64,000 nucleotides of DNA from Aeromonas schubertii (GCF_000820105.1 NZ_CDDB01000074.1:1-64000); one strand, 5' to 3'. Positions 36,758-48,787 are shown, numbered from the stretch's first letter. Notes: a model not told the origin generated them from the sequence alone. Program-made: numbers and translations.

Positions 36758-37337
36758 TCGCCTCGAGGATAGCGCCGTCGGCGACCAGCAGGGTATCCAT
36801 GCCGGCGGCACGCCCCGCCTGCACCCCAATCTCGGTATCTTCAAACACCAGGCAGCGGGTCGGCTCGACCCCCAGTTGCCCGGCGACCTTGAGAAAGGTG
36901 TCGGGATGGGGTTTGTGGTTCTCCACGTCATCGGCGCTCACTATGGTCTCGATATAGGCATCCAGGCCGGTCTGGCGCAGGATCTGCTCTACATGGCGGC
37001 GCGGTGAGCCGGTGCCTATGCCCATGGGTCGCTTGCCAAATTGGCTCCTGACCAGCTCCCACATGGGGGGATAGACCTGCACCTTGTCGATGTTGGCCAG
37101 ATAGAGGGCGACCTTGCGCCGGGTGAAGGCCTCCACATCGATATGAAGTCCATGCTCGTTTGCCAGCAGGGCCACTATTTTGCGGGTCGGTATGCCTCCC
37201 ATGCCGTGGATGCGGGCGCGATCGAAGGGCAGGCCAAACTCGGCGGCGGTCTGTGCCCAGGCGTCCAGATGCAGGGGCATGGAGTTCACCAGGGTGCCAT
37301 CGAGATCGAAAATCAGGGCGTCGTATTGCTCAAACAT
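36744..37337 (-). CDS. yqaB: HAD-family phosphatase (YqaB-like, beta-phosphoglucomutase subfamily)
   Basis: This 197-residue HAD hydrolase has the nucleophile motif IFDLDGTLVNS, a cap domain of the beta-PGM type, motif II (GIGTGSPRR), motif III Lys (ENHKPHPDTF) and motif IV (LVFEDTEIGVQAGRAAGMD). It aligns along its length with E. coli YqaB, a fructose-1-phosphate and related sugar phosphate phosphatase. The segment DVENHKPHPDTFLKVAGQLGVEPTRC is especially close. It is convergent with the small unknown gene and is otherwise monocistronic. Confidence 0.8.
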   Translation of the reverse strand: MFEQYDALIFDLDGTLVNSMPLHLDAWAQTAAEFGLPFDRARIHGMGGIPTRKIVALLANEHGLHIDVEAFTRRKVALYLANIDKVQVYPPMWELVRSQFGKRPMGIGTGSPRRHVEQILRQTGLDAYIETIVSADDVENHKPHPDTFLKVAGQLGVEPTRCLVFEDTEIGVQAGRAAGMDTLLVADGAILEAINAA

Positions 37338-37432
37338 GGGCCTACCTCGAAGAGTTGAAGGATGGCCAGACTAGCAGAGATCGCCCTCCGATGCCGAGGC
37401 GCGCGGCCACGAGAGATGTGGCTATTGGGAAT

Positions 37433-37454
37433 AAAGAATACTTTTTTATTCTTT
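37433..37454. promoter_or_regulatory. AT-rich dyad upstream of cysJ (candidate CysB site)
   Basis: AAAGAATA (37433-37440) and TATTCTTT (37447-37454) are perfect reverse complements with a 6-bp spacer, centred about 70 bp upstream of the cysJ ATG. CysB activation sites are AT-rich dyads of similar size at cys promoters, so this is a plausible target. Confidence 0.4.
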
Positions 37455-37513
37455 GTTGTTATTCACTCCCCCCGTTAGGCTCGATGCAAACCTCCTCATG
37501 GAAGATTCGAGCT

Positions 37514-39277
37514 ATGTCATTGAAGGGCCTCTCTCCCCTGTCGGATGAGCAACAGCAGCAGCTCTCCCAGGTTCTATCCGGTCTCAACGTCCAGCAGCTG
37601 GCCTGGGTCAGCGGTTATCTCTACGGTCTCTCCCAGGGCGGCGTGGCGCCGGCCGCTTCCGTCAGCGTCGCCGCCTCCGGCTCCCTGACCATCCTCTACG
37701 GCTCCCAGACCGGCAATGCCAAGGGGGCCGCCGACGGCGTACGCAAGCTGGCCGAAGGGAAGGGGATCCCTGTGACCCTGGTCTCCATGGCCGATTACAA
37801 ACCCAAACAGCTCAAGAAAGAGAGCCACCTGCTGGTGGTGGTGAGCACCTACGGTGAGGGCGAGCCGCCCGAGAGCGCGGTGGATCTGCATGAGCAGCTT
37901 AAGAAAGGCAAGCTTGGCAAGCTCGATGGCCTCAAGTTTGCCGTGCTGGGGCTGGGGGATAGCTCCTACGAGTTCTTCTGCCAAACCGGCAAGGATTTCG
38001 AGACCTTCCTCACCCAGGCCGGTGCCGAGCGCGTGGTCGAGAGCGCCCTGCTCGATGTGGATTACCAGGTGGCCGCCGCCAGCTGGGGTGAGCAGGCGAT
38101 CACTGCCCTCGCCGCGACCCTGAGCACAGGCACCAGCGTCAGCTCGGCCGTCGCCCAGGCGGTCGGGCAGAGCCCCTACAGCAAGGAGCACCCCTTCCCG
38201 GCGCGGCTCTCGGTCAACCAGAAGATCACCGGTCGCGACTCCACCAAGGACATCCGCCATATCGAGATCAGCCTGGATGCATCCGGTATCCGCTACCAGC
38301 CGGGGGATGCCCTCGGGATCTGGTTCGACAACGCCCCCGAACTGGTTGGTGAAGTCTTGTCCCTGGCCGCTCTGACCGGCGATGAGGAGACCGCCCACGG
38401 TGACCTGCGCAGTGCACTGACCCGTCATTTCGAACTGACCCGGCTGCACGGCGGCTTTATCACCGGCCTTGCCGAGATCTCGGACAACGCGGCCCTGCGC
38501 GATCTGGCCGGCGACAAGAGCCAGCTTAACGCTCTGGTCTCCTCTGCCCAGGTGGTGGATGTGCTCAAGCGCTTCCCGACCGCGCTCTCTGCCGAACAGC
38601 TGATCGGCCTGCTGCGCCCGCTCACCCCGCGTCTCTACTCCATCGCCTCCGCCCAGAGCGAGGTGGAGGAAGAGGTGCACCTGACCGTCGGGGTAGTGCG
38701 CTACCCGCAGGAAGACGGCGTGGTGCGCAGCGGCGCCGCCTCCTCCTACCTGGCGGACCGGTTGGAAGAGGGGGCCGAGGTGCGGGTGTTTGTTGAGCAC
38801 AACGACAACTTCCGCCTGCCGACGAATCCGGATACCCCCGTCATCATGGTGGGCCCTGGCACCGGCATCGCCCCGTTCCGTGCCTTTATGCAGGAGCGGG
38901 AAGCGCAAGAGGCAGAGGGCAAGAACTGGCTCTTCTTCGGCAACCCGCATTTTACCCAGGACTTCCTCTATCAGGTGGAGTGGCAGCGCTATGTGAAATC
39001 CGGCCTGCTGTCGAAGATCTCCCTGGCCTTCAGCCGGGATCAGGGCGAGAAGATTTATGTGCAGGATCGCCTGCGCCAGGAAGGGCGTGAGCTCTATGCC
39101 TGGCTGGAGCAGGGGGCCCACCTCTACGTGTGCGGCGATGCCAATCGCATGGCGAAAGACGTGCAAGAGGCCCTGCTGGAGGTGATTGCCGAACACGGTC
39201 GCAAGAGCCGTGAGGAAGCAGAAGAGTATTTGAGCGAACTGCGTCGTGCCAAACGTTATCAAAGGGATGTCTACTGA
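37514..39277 (+). CDS. cysJ: Sulfite reductase [NADPH] flavoprotein alpha subunit
   Basis: This 587-residue diflavin reductase passes electrons from NADPH via FAD and FMN to CysI. The flavodoxin domain (about residues 58-200) contains [23 protein letters not shown] and [12 protein letters not shown]. The FAD domain contains [12 protein letters not shown], and the NADP domain contains [21 protein letters not shown] and [13 protein letters not shown], ending in [11 protein letters not shown] 37514 matches the usual length; the frame is open farther upstream into the neighbouring promoter. The stop overlaps the cysI start by 1 nt. Confidence 0.95.
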   Translation: MSLKGLSPLSDEQQQQLSQVLSGLNVQQLAWVSGYLYGLSQGGVAPAASVSVAASGSLTILYGSQTGNAKGAADGVRKLAEGKGIPVTLVSMADYKPKQLKKESHLLVVVSTYGEGEPPESAVDLHEQLKKGKLGKLDGLKFAVLGLGDSSYEFFCQTGKDFETFLTQAGAERVVESALLDVDYQVAAASWGEQAITALAATLSTGTSVSSAVAQAVGQSPYSKEHPFPARLSVNQKITGRDSTKDIRHIEISLDASGIRYQPGDALGIWFDNAPELVGEVLSLAALTGDEETAHGDLRSALTRHFELTRLHGGFITGLAEISDNAALRDLAGDKSQLNALVSSAQVVDVLKRFPTALSAEQLIGLLRPLTPRLYSIASAQSEVEEEVHLTVGVVRYPQEDGVVRSGAASSYLADRLEEGAEVRVFVEHNDNFRLPTNPDTPVIMVGPGTGIAPFRAFMQEREAQEAEGKNWLFFGNPHFTQDFLYQVEWQRYVKSGLLSKISLAFSRDQGEKIYVQDRLRQEGRELYAWLEQGAHLYVCGDANRMAKDVQEALLEVIAEHGRKSREEAEEYLSELRRAKRYQRDVY

Positions 39278-40989
39278 TGAGCAAGCAAATCGTTCCCGGT
39301 CCGGTGGAAGGACCGCTCTCCGACAACGAGCGCCTCAAGCGCGAGAGCCACTTTCTGCGCGGCACCATAGAGCAGGATCTGCAGGACCCGCTTACCGGTG
39401 GCTTCAACGGCGACAACTTCCAGCTGATCCGCTTTCACGGCATGTATCAGCAAGACGACCGTGACATCCGCCCCGAGCGCGCCGCCCAAAAACTCGAGCC
39501 GCTGCACAACGTCATGCTGCGCGCCCGCCTGCCCGGCGGCATCATCACCGCGGCCCAGTGGCTGGTGATCGACCAGTTCGCCGAAGAGCACAGCCTGTAC
39601 GGCAGCATCCGCCTGACCACCCGCCAGACCTTCCAGTTCCACGGGGTGCTCAAGCGCGACATCAAACTGATGCACCAGACCCTCAATAGCACCGGCATCG
39701 ACTCCATCGCCACCGCCGGCGACGTGAACCGCAACGTGCTCTGCACCAGTAACCCGGTGGAGTCCGAGCTGCACCGGGAGGCCTACGAGTGGGCCAAGAA
39801 AATTTCCGAGCACCTGCTGCCCAAGACCCGTGCCTACGTGGAGATCTGGCTGGATGGCGAGAAGCTGGGGGAGGACGAGGAGCCAGTCCTGGGGTCGACC
39901 TACTTGCCGCGCAAGTTCAAGACGACCGTGGTGATCCCGCCCCACAACGACGTGGACATCCACGCCAACGATCTCAACTTCGTGGCGATTGCCGAAGGTG
40001 GCAAGCTGGTGGGCTTCAACGTGCTGGTGGGCGGGGGGCTGGCCATGACCCACGGCGACACCAGCACCTACCCGCGCAAGGCGAGCGATTTTGGCTTCGT
40101 GCCGCTCTCCCATGTGCTGGAGGTGGCGGCCGCCGTGGTCAGCACCCAGCGTGACTGGGGCAACCGGGTCAACCGCAAGAACGCCAAGACCAAGTACACG
40201 CTTGAACGGGTGGGGGTCGAGGCCTTCAAGGCCGAGGTGGAGAGCCGTGCCGGCATCGCGTTTGGCGAGGTGCGCCCCTATGCATTCACCAGTCGCGGCG
40301 ATCGCTTCGGCTGGGTCGAGGGGATCGACGGCAAGCACCACCTGACCCTGTTCATCGAGAACGGCCGCCTGCTCGACTTTCCGGGCAAGCCGCTCAAGAC
40401 CGGTATGCGCGAGATCGCCAAGGTACACCGGGGGGATTTTCGCCTCACCGCCAACCAGAATCTCATCATCGCGGGCGTGCCCGCCGGCGAGAAGGTGCGC
40501 ATCGAGGCGCTGGCGCGCCAGTACGGCCTGCTCGATGACGGCGTGAGCGAGCAGCGCAAGCAGTCCATGGCGTGCGTGGCCCTGCCCACCTGCCCGCTGG
40601 CGATGGCCGAGGCCGAACGCATGCTGCCGGCCTTTGTCACCGACATCGAAGGGCTGCTGGCCAAACACGGTCTCGCCGATGACGCCATCATCTTCCGGGT
40701 CACCGGCTGCCCCAACGGCTGCGGCCGCGCCATGCTGGCAGAGGTGGGGCTGGTGGGCAAGGCGCCGGGGCGCTACAACCTGCACCTGGGGGGAAATCTC
40801 GAGGGGACGCGCATCCCGCGCCTGTACCGGGAGAACATCACAGAGGCGCAGATCCTGGCCGAGCTGGACGCCCTGATAGGCCGCTGGGCCACCGAGCGTG
40901 AGCCGGGCGAGTGCTTCGGTGATTTCGTCATTCGCGCCGGGATCACTGCCCCCGTCGTCAACTCGGCCGTGGACTTCTATGCCGCCTGA
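39277..40989 (+). CDS. cysI: Sulfite reductase [NADPH] hemoprotein beta subunit
   Basis: This 570-residue enzyme reduces sulfite to sulfide at a coupled siroheme-[4Fe-4S] centre. The four cluster cysteines are CVALPTC and GCPNGCG in the C-terminal half. Siroheme-contacting arginines and lysines are in [12 protein letters not shown] and in the repeated ferredoxin-like reductase domains. Length matches E. coli CysI (570). It is translationally coupled to cysJ and followed by cysH after 10 bp. Confidence 0.96.
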   Translation: MSKQIVPGPVEGPLSDNERLKRESHFLRGTIEQDLQDPLTGGFNGDNFQLIRFHGMYQQDDRDIRPERAAQKLEPLHNVMLRARLPGGIITAAQWLVIDQFAEEHSLYGSIRLTTRQTFQFHGVLKRDIKLMHQTLNSTGIDSIATAGDVNRNVLCTSNPVESELHREAYEWAKKISEHLLPKTRAYVEIWLDGEKLGEDEEPVLGSTYLPRKFKTTVVIPPHNDVDIHANDLNFVAIAEGGKLVGFNVLVGGGLAMTHGDTSTYPRKASDFGFVPLSHVLEVAAAVVSTQRDWGNRVNRKNAKTKYTLERVGVEAFKAEVESRAGIAFGEVRPYAFTSRGDRFGWVEGIDGKHHLTLFIENGRLLDFPGKPLKTGMREIAKVHRGDFRLTANQNLIIAGVPAGEKVRIEALARQYGLLDDGVSEQRKQSMACVALPTCPLAMAEAERMLPAFVTDIEGLLAKHGLADDAIIFRVTGCPNGCGRAMLAEVGLVGKAPGRYNLHLGGNLEGTRIPRLYRENITEAQILAELDALIGRWATEREPGECFGDFVIRAGITAPVVNSAVDFYAA

Positions 40990-40999
40990 GGAGAGCACA

Positions 41000-41758
41000 A
41001 TGACACTCGATCTCGACCACCTGCTCACCCTGACCCGGGATCAGCAGATTGATGCCCTGGCGCCCCACAACCGGGAGCTGGAGCAGATGAGCGCCCCCGA
41101 GCGGGTGCGCTGGGCCCTGGCTCACCTGCCGGGTACCCATATCTTATCGTCGAGCTTCGGCATCCAGGCGGCCCTGATGCTGCATCTGGTGAGCCGGGAG
41201 CGACCCGACATCCCTGTGGTGCTCACCGATACCGGTTATCTCTTCCCCGAGACCTACCGCTTCATCGACGAGCTGACCGAGCGCCTCGGGCTCAACCTGA
41301 AGGTCTACCAGGCGGCGCTCACCCCCGCCTGGCAGGAGGCGCGCTTTGGCAAGCTGTGGGAGCAGGGGGTGGAGGGGATCACCCGTTACAACCAGCTCAA
41401 CAAGGTCGAGCCGATGGAGCGTGCCCAGCAGGAGCTCGGCGCCCGCACCTGGTTCTCGGGCCTGCGCCGGGAGCAGTCCGGCAGCCGCCAGGGGTTGCCG
41501 GTGCTGGCTATCCAGCGTGGCCGCTTCAAGTTCCTGCCGGTCATCGACTGGAGCAACAAGGACGTGCACTACTACCTCAAGGAGTTTGACCTGCCCTACC
41601 ACCCCCTGTGGGAACAAGGTTATCTCTCGGTGGGCGACGTGCACACCACCGCCAGGTGGGAGCCGGGCATGAGCGAGGAGCAGACCCGCTTCTTCGGCCT
41701 CAAACGCGAGTGCGGGCTGCACGAAGAGGGCAAGGAGCAGGACGGCTCGGGGATCTGA
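41000..41758 (+). CDS. cysH: PAPS reductase (thioredoxin-dependent)
   Basis: This 252-residue enzyme reduces 3'-phosphoadenylyl sulfate to sulfite. The substrate loop is [14 protein letters not shown], the next block is [15 protein letters not shown], and the single C-terminal catalytic cysteine lies in KRECGLHEE. The absence of the extra CC...CxxC cluster motif of APS reductases supports PAPS specificity. It closes the cysJIH operon; a strong terminator follows. Confidence 0.95.
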   Translation: MTLDLDHLLTLTRDQQIDALAPHNRELEQMSAPERVRWALAHLPGTHILSSSFGIQAALMLHLVSRERPDIPVVLTDTGYLFPETYRFIDELTERLGLNLKVYQAALTPAWQEARFGKLWEQGVEGITRYNQLNKVEPMERAQQELGARTWFSGLRREQSGSRQGLPVLAIQRGRFKFLPVIDWSNKDVHYYLKEFDLPYHPLWEQGYLSVGDVHTTARWEPGMSEEQTRFFGLKRECGLHEEGKEQDGSGI

Positions 41759-41773
41759 GTCTTCACATCGATG

Positions 41774-41804
41774 AAGAAGGGGCCTGTCGGCCCCTTCTTT
41801 GTTG
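41774..41804 (+). terminator. Rho-independent terminator of cysJIH
   Basis: AAGAAGGGGCC/GGCCCCTTCTT forms an 11-bp stem with a TGTC loop, followed by TGTTG. Confidence 0.85.
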
Positions 41805-41921
41805 GGCTTCATGTGTGGCTGGTTGAGGTTGGCCCTGGATCGCATCCGAAATGATATTAATCAATAAGCGGATGGTGTTGACCCATTAGGATCTGAATTG
41901 GATCCTTTCAAGGAAGACTCC

Positions 41922-43415
41922 ATGCACGATGTCGTCAAACGGCCTATCGACTACCTGCTGACCAAGCTCGCTTTGTTGCTGGGAGGCGTCATAGTGGTGA
42001 TGAGCCTGGTGATGGCGGCGCTCAACTATCAGGATCTGGTGAACCTGCGGCTGGAGGGATACCGCCAGATGCTCCACACCCTGGAGACCAGCTACCTCAG
42101 GGAGCGGGTGATGCAGAGTCGGGCGCAGCTTGAGGTGCTCGACGCCGCCCTGGACAGGGAGGCGATAGCAAGGGGAGAGTCGGCTTACTCCCCCGTCTGG
42201 TCCATCGCCCACCGAATCAAGATGGCCGAGTCCCACTACATCTACTTCTATCACGTCCGCAGCGAGCGTATCGACAGCTACCCCTCCTTCTCACCCTCAC
42301 CGGATTCGAGCTTCACCCCCCATCTTCGCCCCTGGTTCGCCTTGATGGAGAGCGACCAGCCCCAATGGGTCGGTCCCTATCGGGAATATGGATCCGGCAT
42401 CCGGGTATTGACTCTGGGGAAGAAGATCCACGCTGAGGATGGCTCCCTGCTTGGACTCATGATGGTGGATCTCAACCTTCACTTCCTGCAGGAAGCGCTG
42501 GAGAGAGTGCTGGGTCCCCTGGATGCGACACTCTTTCTGCGTCATCCACACAGTGGTGAGATGCTTGCCGAGGTAAATCCGCAGTTGTTGCGACAGGTGC
42601 CCGCCACAGAGGAAGAGGAGCAGGCGGCCCTGAAGGGGCTGCGGCAGGGGGCACTACTGCTGCACGATGTTCCCTATGTAGGTTGGGAGCTTGGCCTCTA
42701 TGTGCCCGCGGTTCGCTTCTGGCGAGCCCTGACCCATGAGCTCTCCCTGCTGATGTTACCGCTGGGCGCCATGATGCTGGTGGTTTGGATGGGAATACGC
42801 TCCCTGCTGCGCATCTTCCACCGGGAGCTGGATCTGCTGCAGGGGCGTCTCAACACGCTGGTACGGGGAGAGCAGGAGGAGGAGGGGGCATCCCAGGCTC
42901 CCTGGTTTGTCGAGGCGAATCTGAAGGAGTTGGCGGTCATCGAGGATCACTACCGATCCCAGCAACGGGCCCTGCTAAGCGATCCTCTGACCGGGATCGG
43001 TAACCGTCGCTCCTTCGACGAAGCGATGGAGAGTGTGGGGACACAGGAGACTTATGCCCTGGTGTTGATCGATGTGGACAGGTTCAAGCTGATCAATGAC
43101 CACTGTGGGCACAGTGTCGGGGACGGGGTGCTCTGCCGGGTGGCCGAGTGTCTGGTCAGCGTGTTTGGGCCTGCGGGCTGCTATCGCATCGGCGGGGATG
43201 AGTTTGCCGTGCTCACTCCCTGGGGAGAGCAGGAGCTGGGAGAGGCGCTCGACAGGCTCGGGCGAAGGATCCATCGTCAGCGCTGGCGAGAGGGGATCCG
43301 GGTCACCCTCAGCATGGGGGTGGCGTCGGGAGGGGCGCCGGACTGGTTTGAGCGGGCCGATGCGGCGCTTTATCGCAGCAAGGAGGCGGGGCGAGATCGC
43401 TGGTGTCGGGAGTGA
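41922..43415 (+). CDS. Membrane-bound GGDEF diguanylate cyclase with periplasmic sensor domain
   Basis: This 497-residue protein has a first membrane helix (LLLGGVIVVMSLVMAALNY), a roughly 230-residue periplasmic Cache-like sensor (DGSLLGLMMVDLNLHFL is typical) and a second helix (LLMLPLGAMMLVVWMGI). The GGDEF domain begins DPLTGIGNRRSFDE and carries RIGGDEFAV in the active loop. The RxxD inhibitory site is absent (FGPAGCYRI precedes the loop). It should make cyclic-di-GMP. ATG 41922 has AAGGAAG upstream; a TTG at 41898 is less likely. It is monocistronic; a hairpin follows its stop. Confidence 0.9.
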   Translation: MHDVVKRPIDYLLTKLALLLGGVIVVMSLVMAALNYQDLVNLRLEGYRQMLHTLETSYLRERVMQSRAQLEVLDAALDREAIARGESAYSPVWSIAHRIKMAESHYIYFYHVRSERIDSYPSFSPSPDSSFTPHLRPWFALMESDQPQWVGPYREYGSGIRVLTLGKKIHAEDGSLLGLMMVDLNLHFLQEALERVLGPLDATLFLRHPHSGEMLAEVNPQLLRQVPATEEEEQAALKGLRQGALLLHDVPYVGWELGLYVPAVRFWRALTHELSLLMLPLGAMMLVVWMGIRSLLRIFHRELDLLQGRLNTLVRGEQEEEGASQAPWFVEANLKELAVIEDHYRSQQRALLSDPLTGIGNRRSFDEAMESVGTQETYALVLIDVDRFKLINDHCGHSVGDGVLCRVAECLVSVFGPAGCYRIGGDEFAVLTPWGEQELGEALDRLGRRIHRQRWREGIRVTLSMGVASGGAPDWFERADAALYRSKEAGRDRWCRE

Positions 43416-43432
43416 GGGGCCGAAGGCCCCTC
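43414..43432. terminator. Hairpin between convergent GGDEF and YhbW-like genes
   Basis: GAGGGGCC-GAA-GGCCCCTC forms a perfect 8-bp stem overlapping the end of the GGDEF gene. T-tracts are poor on both strands. Confidence 0.5.
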
Positions 43433-43437
43433 GTGTG

Positions 43438-44421
43438 TTACAGGGCCTTCATCACCTCGGCGCCGATGGCGAAGGAGCGCTTGCGGGCGTCGTGATCCGT
43501 GATGGGGCCGTTGAACATCAGTTCATCGGCACCAGTCTCGGCCAGCAGGGCGCGCACGCCGTGGTAGATCTCGTCCGGATCGCCGACCAGGGAGCGGGCC
43601 AGGGTGCGCTCCATGGCGAGCAGCTCGTGGGGAGGCCAGCCATCGAGATCCGCCACCGGGTGGGGCAACTCACCCGCATCCCCCCGGTGCAGCCGCAAAA
43701 ACTGCTGCTGCACAGTGGTGAAGAGGCGCCGGGCCGTGGCCGAATCGTCGGCGGCGACCAGGTTTACGCACACCAGGGCATGGGGTTTCGGCCAACGCGC
43801 CGAGGGCCGGTACTGGCTGCGGTAGAGTTCGAGGGCCTGCAGCAGCATGGCCGGCGCGAAGTGGGAGGCAAAGCCAAACGGCAGCCCCATGGCGGCGGCG
43901 AGCTGGGCACCGTAGAGGCTGGAGCCGAGCAACCAGACCGGCACCTCGAGGCCGCGTCCGGGTACGGCGCGCACCGGACCGCGGCTCTGGCCGAAGTAGT
44001 CCATCAGCTCGGCCACCTCGGCCGGGAAGTCGTCGATGCTCTGATCCTTGTTGCGACGCAGGGCCCGCATGGTGGTCTGGTCGGTGCCGGGGGCGCGGCC
44101 GAGGCCGAGATCGATGCGATCTCCGAACAGGGAGGCCAGGGTGCCAAACTGCTCGGCCACCACCAGGGGGGCGTGGTTGGGCAGCATGATGCCGCCGGCC
44201 CCGAGGCGAATGCGCGAGGTGCCGTTGCCGAGGTGGCACAGCAGCACCGAGGTAGCGGCGCTGGCGATCCCCGGCATGTTGTGGTGCTCGGCCACCCAGT
44301 AGCGGGTGTAACCGAGCGCTTCGGCGTGGCGGGCGAGATCCAGCGAATGGCGGAATGATTCGGCCGGGCTCGAGCCTTCCGGTACGGGCACCAGGTCGAG
44401 CAGGGAGTAGGGAATGCGCAT
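43438..44421 (-). CDS. yhbW: LLM-class flavin-dependent monooxygenase, YhbW-like
   Basis: This 327-residue luciferase-like TIM-barrel protein is very close to E. coli YhbW. Shared blocks include [79 protein letters not shown] and [15 protein letters not shown]. Members are single-component FMN-dependent enzymes or relatives of LuxA; the substrate of YhbW is not established. The ATG at 44421 ([10 protein letters not shown]) has TGGAG upstream; an ATG 12 bp earlier lacks a ribosome site. It stands alone, and the 261 bp upstream of it hold no evident gene. Confidence 0.85.
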   Translation of the reverse strand: MRIPYSLLDLVPVPEGSSPAESFRHSLDLARHAEALGYTRYWVAEHHNMPGIASAATSVLLCHLGNGTSRIRLGAGGIMLPNHAPLVVAEQFGTLASLFGDRIDLGLGRAPGTDQTTMRALRRNKDQSIDDFPAEVAELMDYFGQSRGPVRAVPGRGLEVPVWLLGSSLYGAQLAAAMGLPFGFASHFAPAMLLQALELYRSQYRPSARWPKPHALVCVNLVAADDSATARRLFTTVQQQFLRLHRGDAGELPHPVADLDGWPPHELLAMERTLARSLVGDPDEIYHGVRALLAETGADELMFNGPITDHDARKRSFAIGAEVMKAL

Positions 44422-44682
44422 GTCATGCTCCATTGACGGATTCTATTGGCAACAAAGCGACCACTCTAGCACAGGTCTCCCGTCGTCAAACTGTTAACTC
44501 TGCGAGGTGACCTATCGGTCGAAGGCCTCATAGGGGGACCCAAGGCGCCTAGCGGGGAGGCGCTCTTCAGCCCCCCTGGCCCTGTTATCCCGGGGCAACA
44601 CCCGTCGCGCTCTTTCGATCGCCACCGAGCGTCGTTGCGGGGCCCCCCATCGAGTGCGATGGGCGGTTGCACCGCAAGTGCG

Positions 44683-45060
44683 TCATGGGCAGCGCTTGTC
44701 CGGGGGCTGCTGTTGCTCGCGCTGCTCCTCGAGCTCCTTGCCGAGGAAGTAGTTGAGGAAGGTGCGGATCACCGCGATCACCGCCAGACGGATCAGCTCC
44801 TCCTGGCTCGGGGCTATGGTGGTGGCCAGGATGTCGGCGGCGAGCTGGAACTCCAGCGCCAGAATGAGCCAGCTGCCAAAGCAGAGACGGATGCGCGGGA
44901 AGCCGGGTTCATGGTCCCGCTGGCGCAGGGCCAGCAGCAGGGTCTTGCCAAGGCCGACGACCACACAGGCCACCGAGATGAGTTCGAGGGCGAATTGGAC
45001 CAGCTCCACGCCGTGCAGCATCGCCGATTTCCACTGTGCAAGTTCAAACCAGAGTGTCAC
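44683..45060 (-). CDS. DUF1622 membrane protein
   Basis: This 125-residue protein has three hydrophobic helices (about residues 15-40, 60-78 and 85-108) and matches the DUF1622 pattern: GKTLLLALRQRD, the central RLCFGSWLILALEFQLAADIL, and the final AVIRTFLNYFLGKELEEQ. The family is a small inner-membrane protein of unknown function. The start is GTG with an AAGGAGG Shine-Dalgarno 7 nt upstream. It lies 30 bp after the alpha/beta hydrolase gene on the same strand, so the two could be cotranscribed. Confidence 0.8.
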   Translation of the reverse strand: MTLWFELAQWKSAMLHGVELVQFALELISVACVVVGLGKTLLLALRQRDHEPGFPRIRLCFGSWLILALEFQLAADILATTIAPSQEELIRLAVIAVIRTFLNYFLGKELEEQREQQQPPDKRCP

Positions 45061-45090
45061 CGGGTTGCCTCCTTCTTCGTTACTGAGCCT

Positions 45091-46038
45091 TCATATAACT
45101 TCCCCTTGCTGGCGGTCAATTGACAGGCCGCGCAGCCAGCCGGCGAGCTGGTCGATGAGTTGGCGCGCCGCCGGGCTGATGGCGGCCAGCTGGAAGTAGC
45201 CATGGGTGACCCCGAGCTGGCGCTGGCAGGCGGCCTCGACCCCATGCTCTATCAGAGCATGGTAGAGTGCCTCCCCTTCGTCCCGCAGGGGATCGAACTC
45301 GGCGGTGAGGATCAGGGTCGGCGGCAGGGCTGGCAGTGCCGGATGCAGCAGGGGGCAGGCCTCGGGATGATCGTATGCCACTGGGCCGAGGTAGGCGGTA
45401 AAGCCGCTTTGCAACATGTCGGCGGTGATGAGGTAGTCCTCACCGAGGGTGCGGTAGCTGTCGCTGCGCCCGGCCGGGTCGAGCATGGGGTAGAGCAGGC
45501 ACAGGGCTGAGGGCTGCGTGGCCCCCGCACTGGCGAGACGCAGGGCGGTGACCAGAGCCAGGTGGCCGCCGGCGCTGTCGCCGGCCAGGGCCAGACGCTC
45601 GAGGCTGCCGCCCCAGGTGGCCAGTGATCCCATGATGGCGCGGGTCGCGGCCAGGGCATCGTCGTGGGCGGCGGGGTACGGATGCTCTGGGGCGAGGCGG
45701 GTGTGCACGGCAAATACCAGGGCGCCGGCGCGGCGACAGAGCATGCGCAGCTGGCGGTCGTGGGTGTCGAAGTCGCCGCTCACGAAACAGCCGCCGTGAA
45801 AGTAGATGAGTGCCGGCCGATCGAGCCCGGCCCCATCCGGTTGGTAGAGGCGCACCCGGCACTCACCCTCCTGCCACTCCTGGATGGTGCCCACGTCCTC
45901 GACCTCACCGCCGAGGGGGGCACTGGCCCGGTAACCGTCGCGGCGGGCCTGCCAGCTCTGCTCGCTGGCCTTGGGGCGACCGGCGGCGACAAACTCATCG
46001 ACCATCTTGGCCAGGGCGGGTTCGAGAATAGGATTCAT
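45091..46038 (-). CDS. Alpha/beta hydrolase of the hormone-sensitive-lipase (HSL) family
   Basis: This 315-residue serine hydrolase has the HSL oxyanion motif FHGGCF (canonical HGGG, here HGGC) and the nucleophile elbow GDSAGGHLAL. The acid and histidine are in TAEFDPLRDEGE and GVTHGYFQ. These esterases act on short acyl esters; the physiological substrate is unknown. No signal peptide is present. ATG 46038 follows AGGAG; a GTG one codon earlier is less likely. The variant third glycine (Cys) in the oxyanion motif is worth noting. Confidence 0.87.
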   Translation of the reverse strand: MNPILEPALAKMVDEFVAAGRPKASEQSWQARRDGYRASAPLGGEVEDVGTIQEWQEGECRVRLYQPDGAGLDRPALIYFHGGCFVSGDFDTHDRQLRMLCRRAGALVFAVHTRLAPEHPYPAAHDDALAATRAIMGSLATWGGSLERLALAGDSAGGHLALVTALRLASAGATQPSALCLLYPMLDPAGRSDSYRTLGEDYLITADMLQSGFTAYLGPVAYDHPEACPLLHPALPALPPTLILTAEFDPLRDEGEALYHALIEHGVEAACQRQLGVTHGYFQLAAISPAARQLIDQLAGWLRGLSIDRQQGEVI

Positions 46039-46245
46039 CACATCTCCTGTATAAAAAAACAGTTATTTTGCACCATGGATGCCAAATGGCAATGAATTTA
46101 GGGGAAGGGCCGCACAATGTGGGCTCAATGAGCCCCACGGCAGGATCGATGAGGACAATCGTCGGAAGTGCGGCGGTTTGGTATGCCTTGCCCCCGTGTT
46201 TCCGGTAGAATCATCGCCGCTTTTTCAAACCGGTGAGGAGAGGGG

Positions 46246-47642
46246 ATGACGGTTCAGTTCCAGGCGTTTCACACAGTCGGTGCACTCGACGAGGAGCAGG
46301 TGCTGCTCAACTGGTCCGGCACCAATCCACTGGCCCGGACCTGGCAGATTTACCGCCCCCGCAGCGAGACCGAGTTGCAGCAGCGCCTGCGCGATGAGCC
46401 GACTCGTGCCATCCGCCTGATCGGCTCCAGCCTATCCTATGAGCCTATCCACAGCGTCTTTCACGACCCCCATGCCCTGCTGGTGGATCTCTGCCACCTG
46501 CAGGGAAGGGTGGTGATGGATGAGGAGAGTGTCACCTATCGGGCCGGCACGCCGGTCGATACCCTCTACGCCGATCTCATCGCCATGGAGCGCATGTTGC
46601 CCGCCTCTCCCGGGGTGATCGGCATTCAGACCCTGGGCGGGGCGCTCAGCACAGGCACGCACGGCCAGGGGCTCGGGCAATCGTCCCTGTGCGAGGCGGT
46701 GCTTGCCCTGCGGGTGCTGCTGGCGAGCGGAGAGATAGTCCGCATTGAGCGGGATGACCCCCGCTTCGGTGCCTTCGTGATGGGGCTCGGTTGCCTCGGC
46801 ATCCTGCTCGAGGTGCGCCTTCGCACCGTACCCAACCGCATCATGCGCTGCACCAAGTTCACCACCGATTACGACTGGTTGTTTGAACACAACGAGCGGG
46901 TCAATCGGGAGCACGGCTTCGTCAAGAGTTGGTGGTTTGCCTGGACCGGGGAGAGCCATCTCTGGCTGGTCGATCCGGCCTCGGAGGAGGAGGAGGCCCG
47001 CTACCGGGCCGGAGGTTGCGAGGTGCTGCCTCTCGGGGATACACCCGACTCGCGCATGAATGCCACCATAGAGCAGACCCTCGGCAAGATGGCCCGGGAC
47101 ACCAAGGATCTGCAGCAGGCCGGCGAGCACTTCGAGACGGTGCGCCGCTTCAAGGATGCCACCGACCTGGTGGGCAACGTCTATCAGATCCTCTGCAAGG
47201 GGATCCCGGCCCCCCAGATCAACTGCGAGATTGCCGTCCCTCTGTCCCGTATGCAGGAGGCCATGACCCTGCTCAGCCAGTGGCAGCAGGCCAACCCGGG
47301 GGTGCTCCATTACCCCTTCATCCTGCGCTGTTGCGGCGCCTCGGATGCCTGGCTCAGTCCCGCCTACGGGCGTGAGGTGTGCTGGATTGGTTTCCTGGTT
47401 TATCTGGCGGCAGACGGCACCTTCGTCGGTGGATCCCTGGATCAGATGCACGAGCTGCAGCGTCTGCTCGCTCCCCTGGGTGGCTTGCCCCATTTCGGCA
47501 AGCATCTGGTCCCCTCCCTCTATGATTTCCCGACCCGCCTGCCGCGCTGGCACGACTTCCAGGCCCTGCGCCGGGAGCTGGACCCGAGTGGCCGTCTGCT
47601 CAACCCCTGGCTGCGTAACCTGTTTGAACCGGAGACCTCTTC

Positions 47643-47649
<7 letters not shown>
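46246..47649 (+). CDS. VAO-type FAD-linked oxidase (aldonolactone oxidase-like)
   Basis: This 467-residue flavoprotein has an N-terminal PP-loop FAD-binding domain (QIYRPRSETELQQ, RLIGSSLSYEPI, TLGGALSTGTHGQG) and a C-terminal ALO domain with PHFGKHL, matching the PHWGK signature of gulonolactone/arabinonolactone oxidases. The position of the covalent-FAD histidine (GGGHS in those enzymes) is Leu here (GSSLS), so FAD is probably bound non-covalently. The substrate is likely a sugar lactone or polyol, but not certain. The Shine-Dalgarno is GGAGAGGGG. The gene overlaps the COG0523 GTPase by 7 bp. Confidence 0.85.
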
Positions 47650-48773
<1,124 letters not shown>

Positions 48774-48787
48774 AGAGGAGGGCGTCC

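Noticed and set aside
44434-44682. Possible gene between the YhbW-like and DUF1622 genes
   Set aside because: No frame with start, ribosome site and conserved features; I see nothing in this stretch beyond GC-rich sequence.
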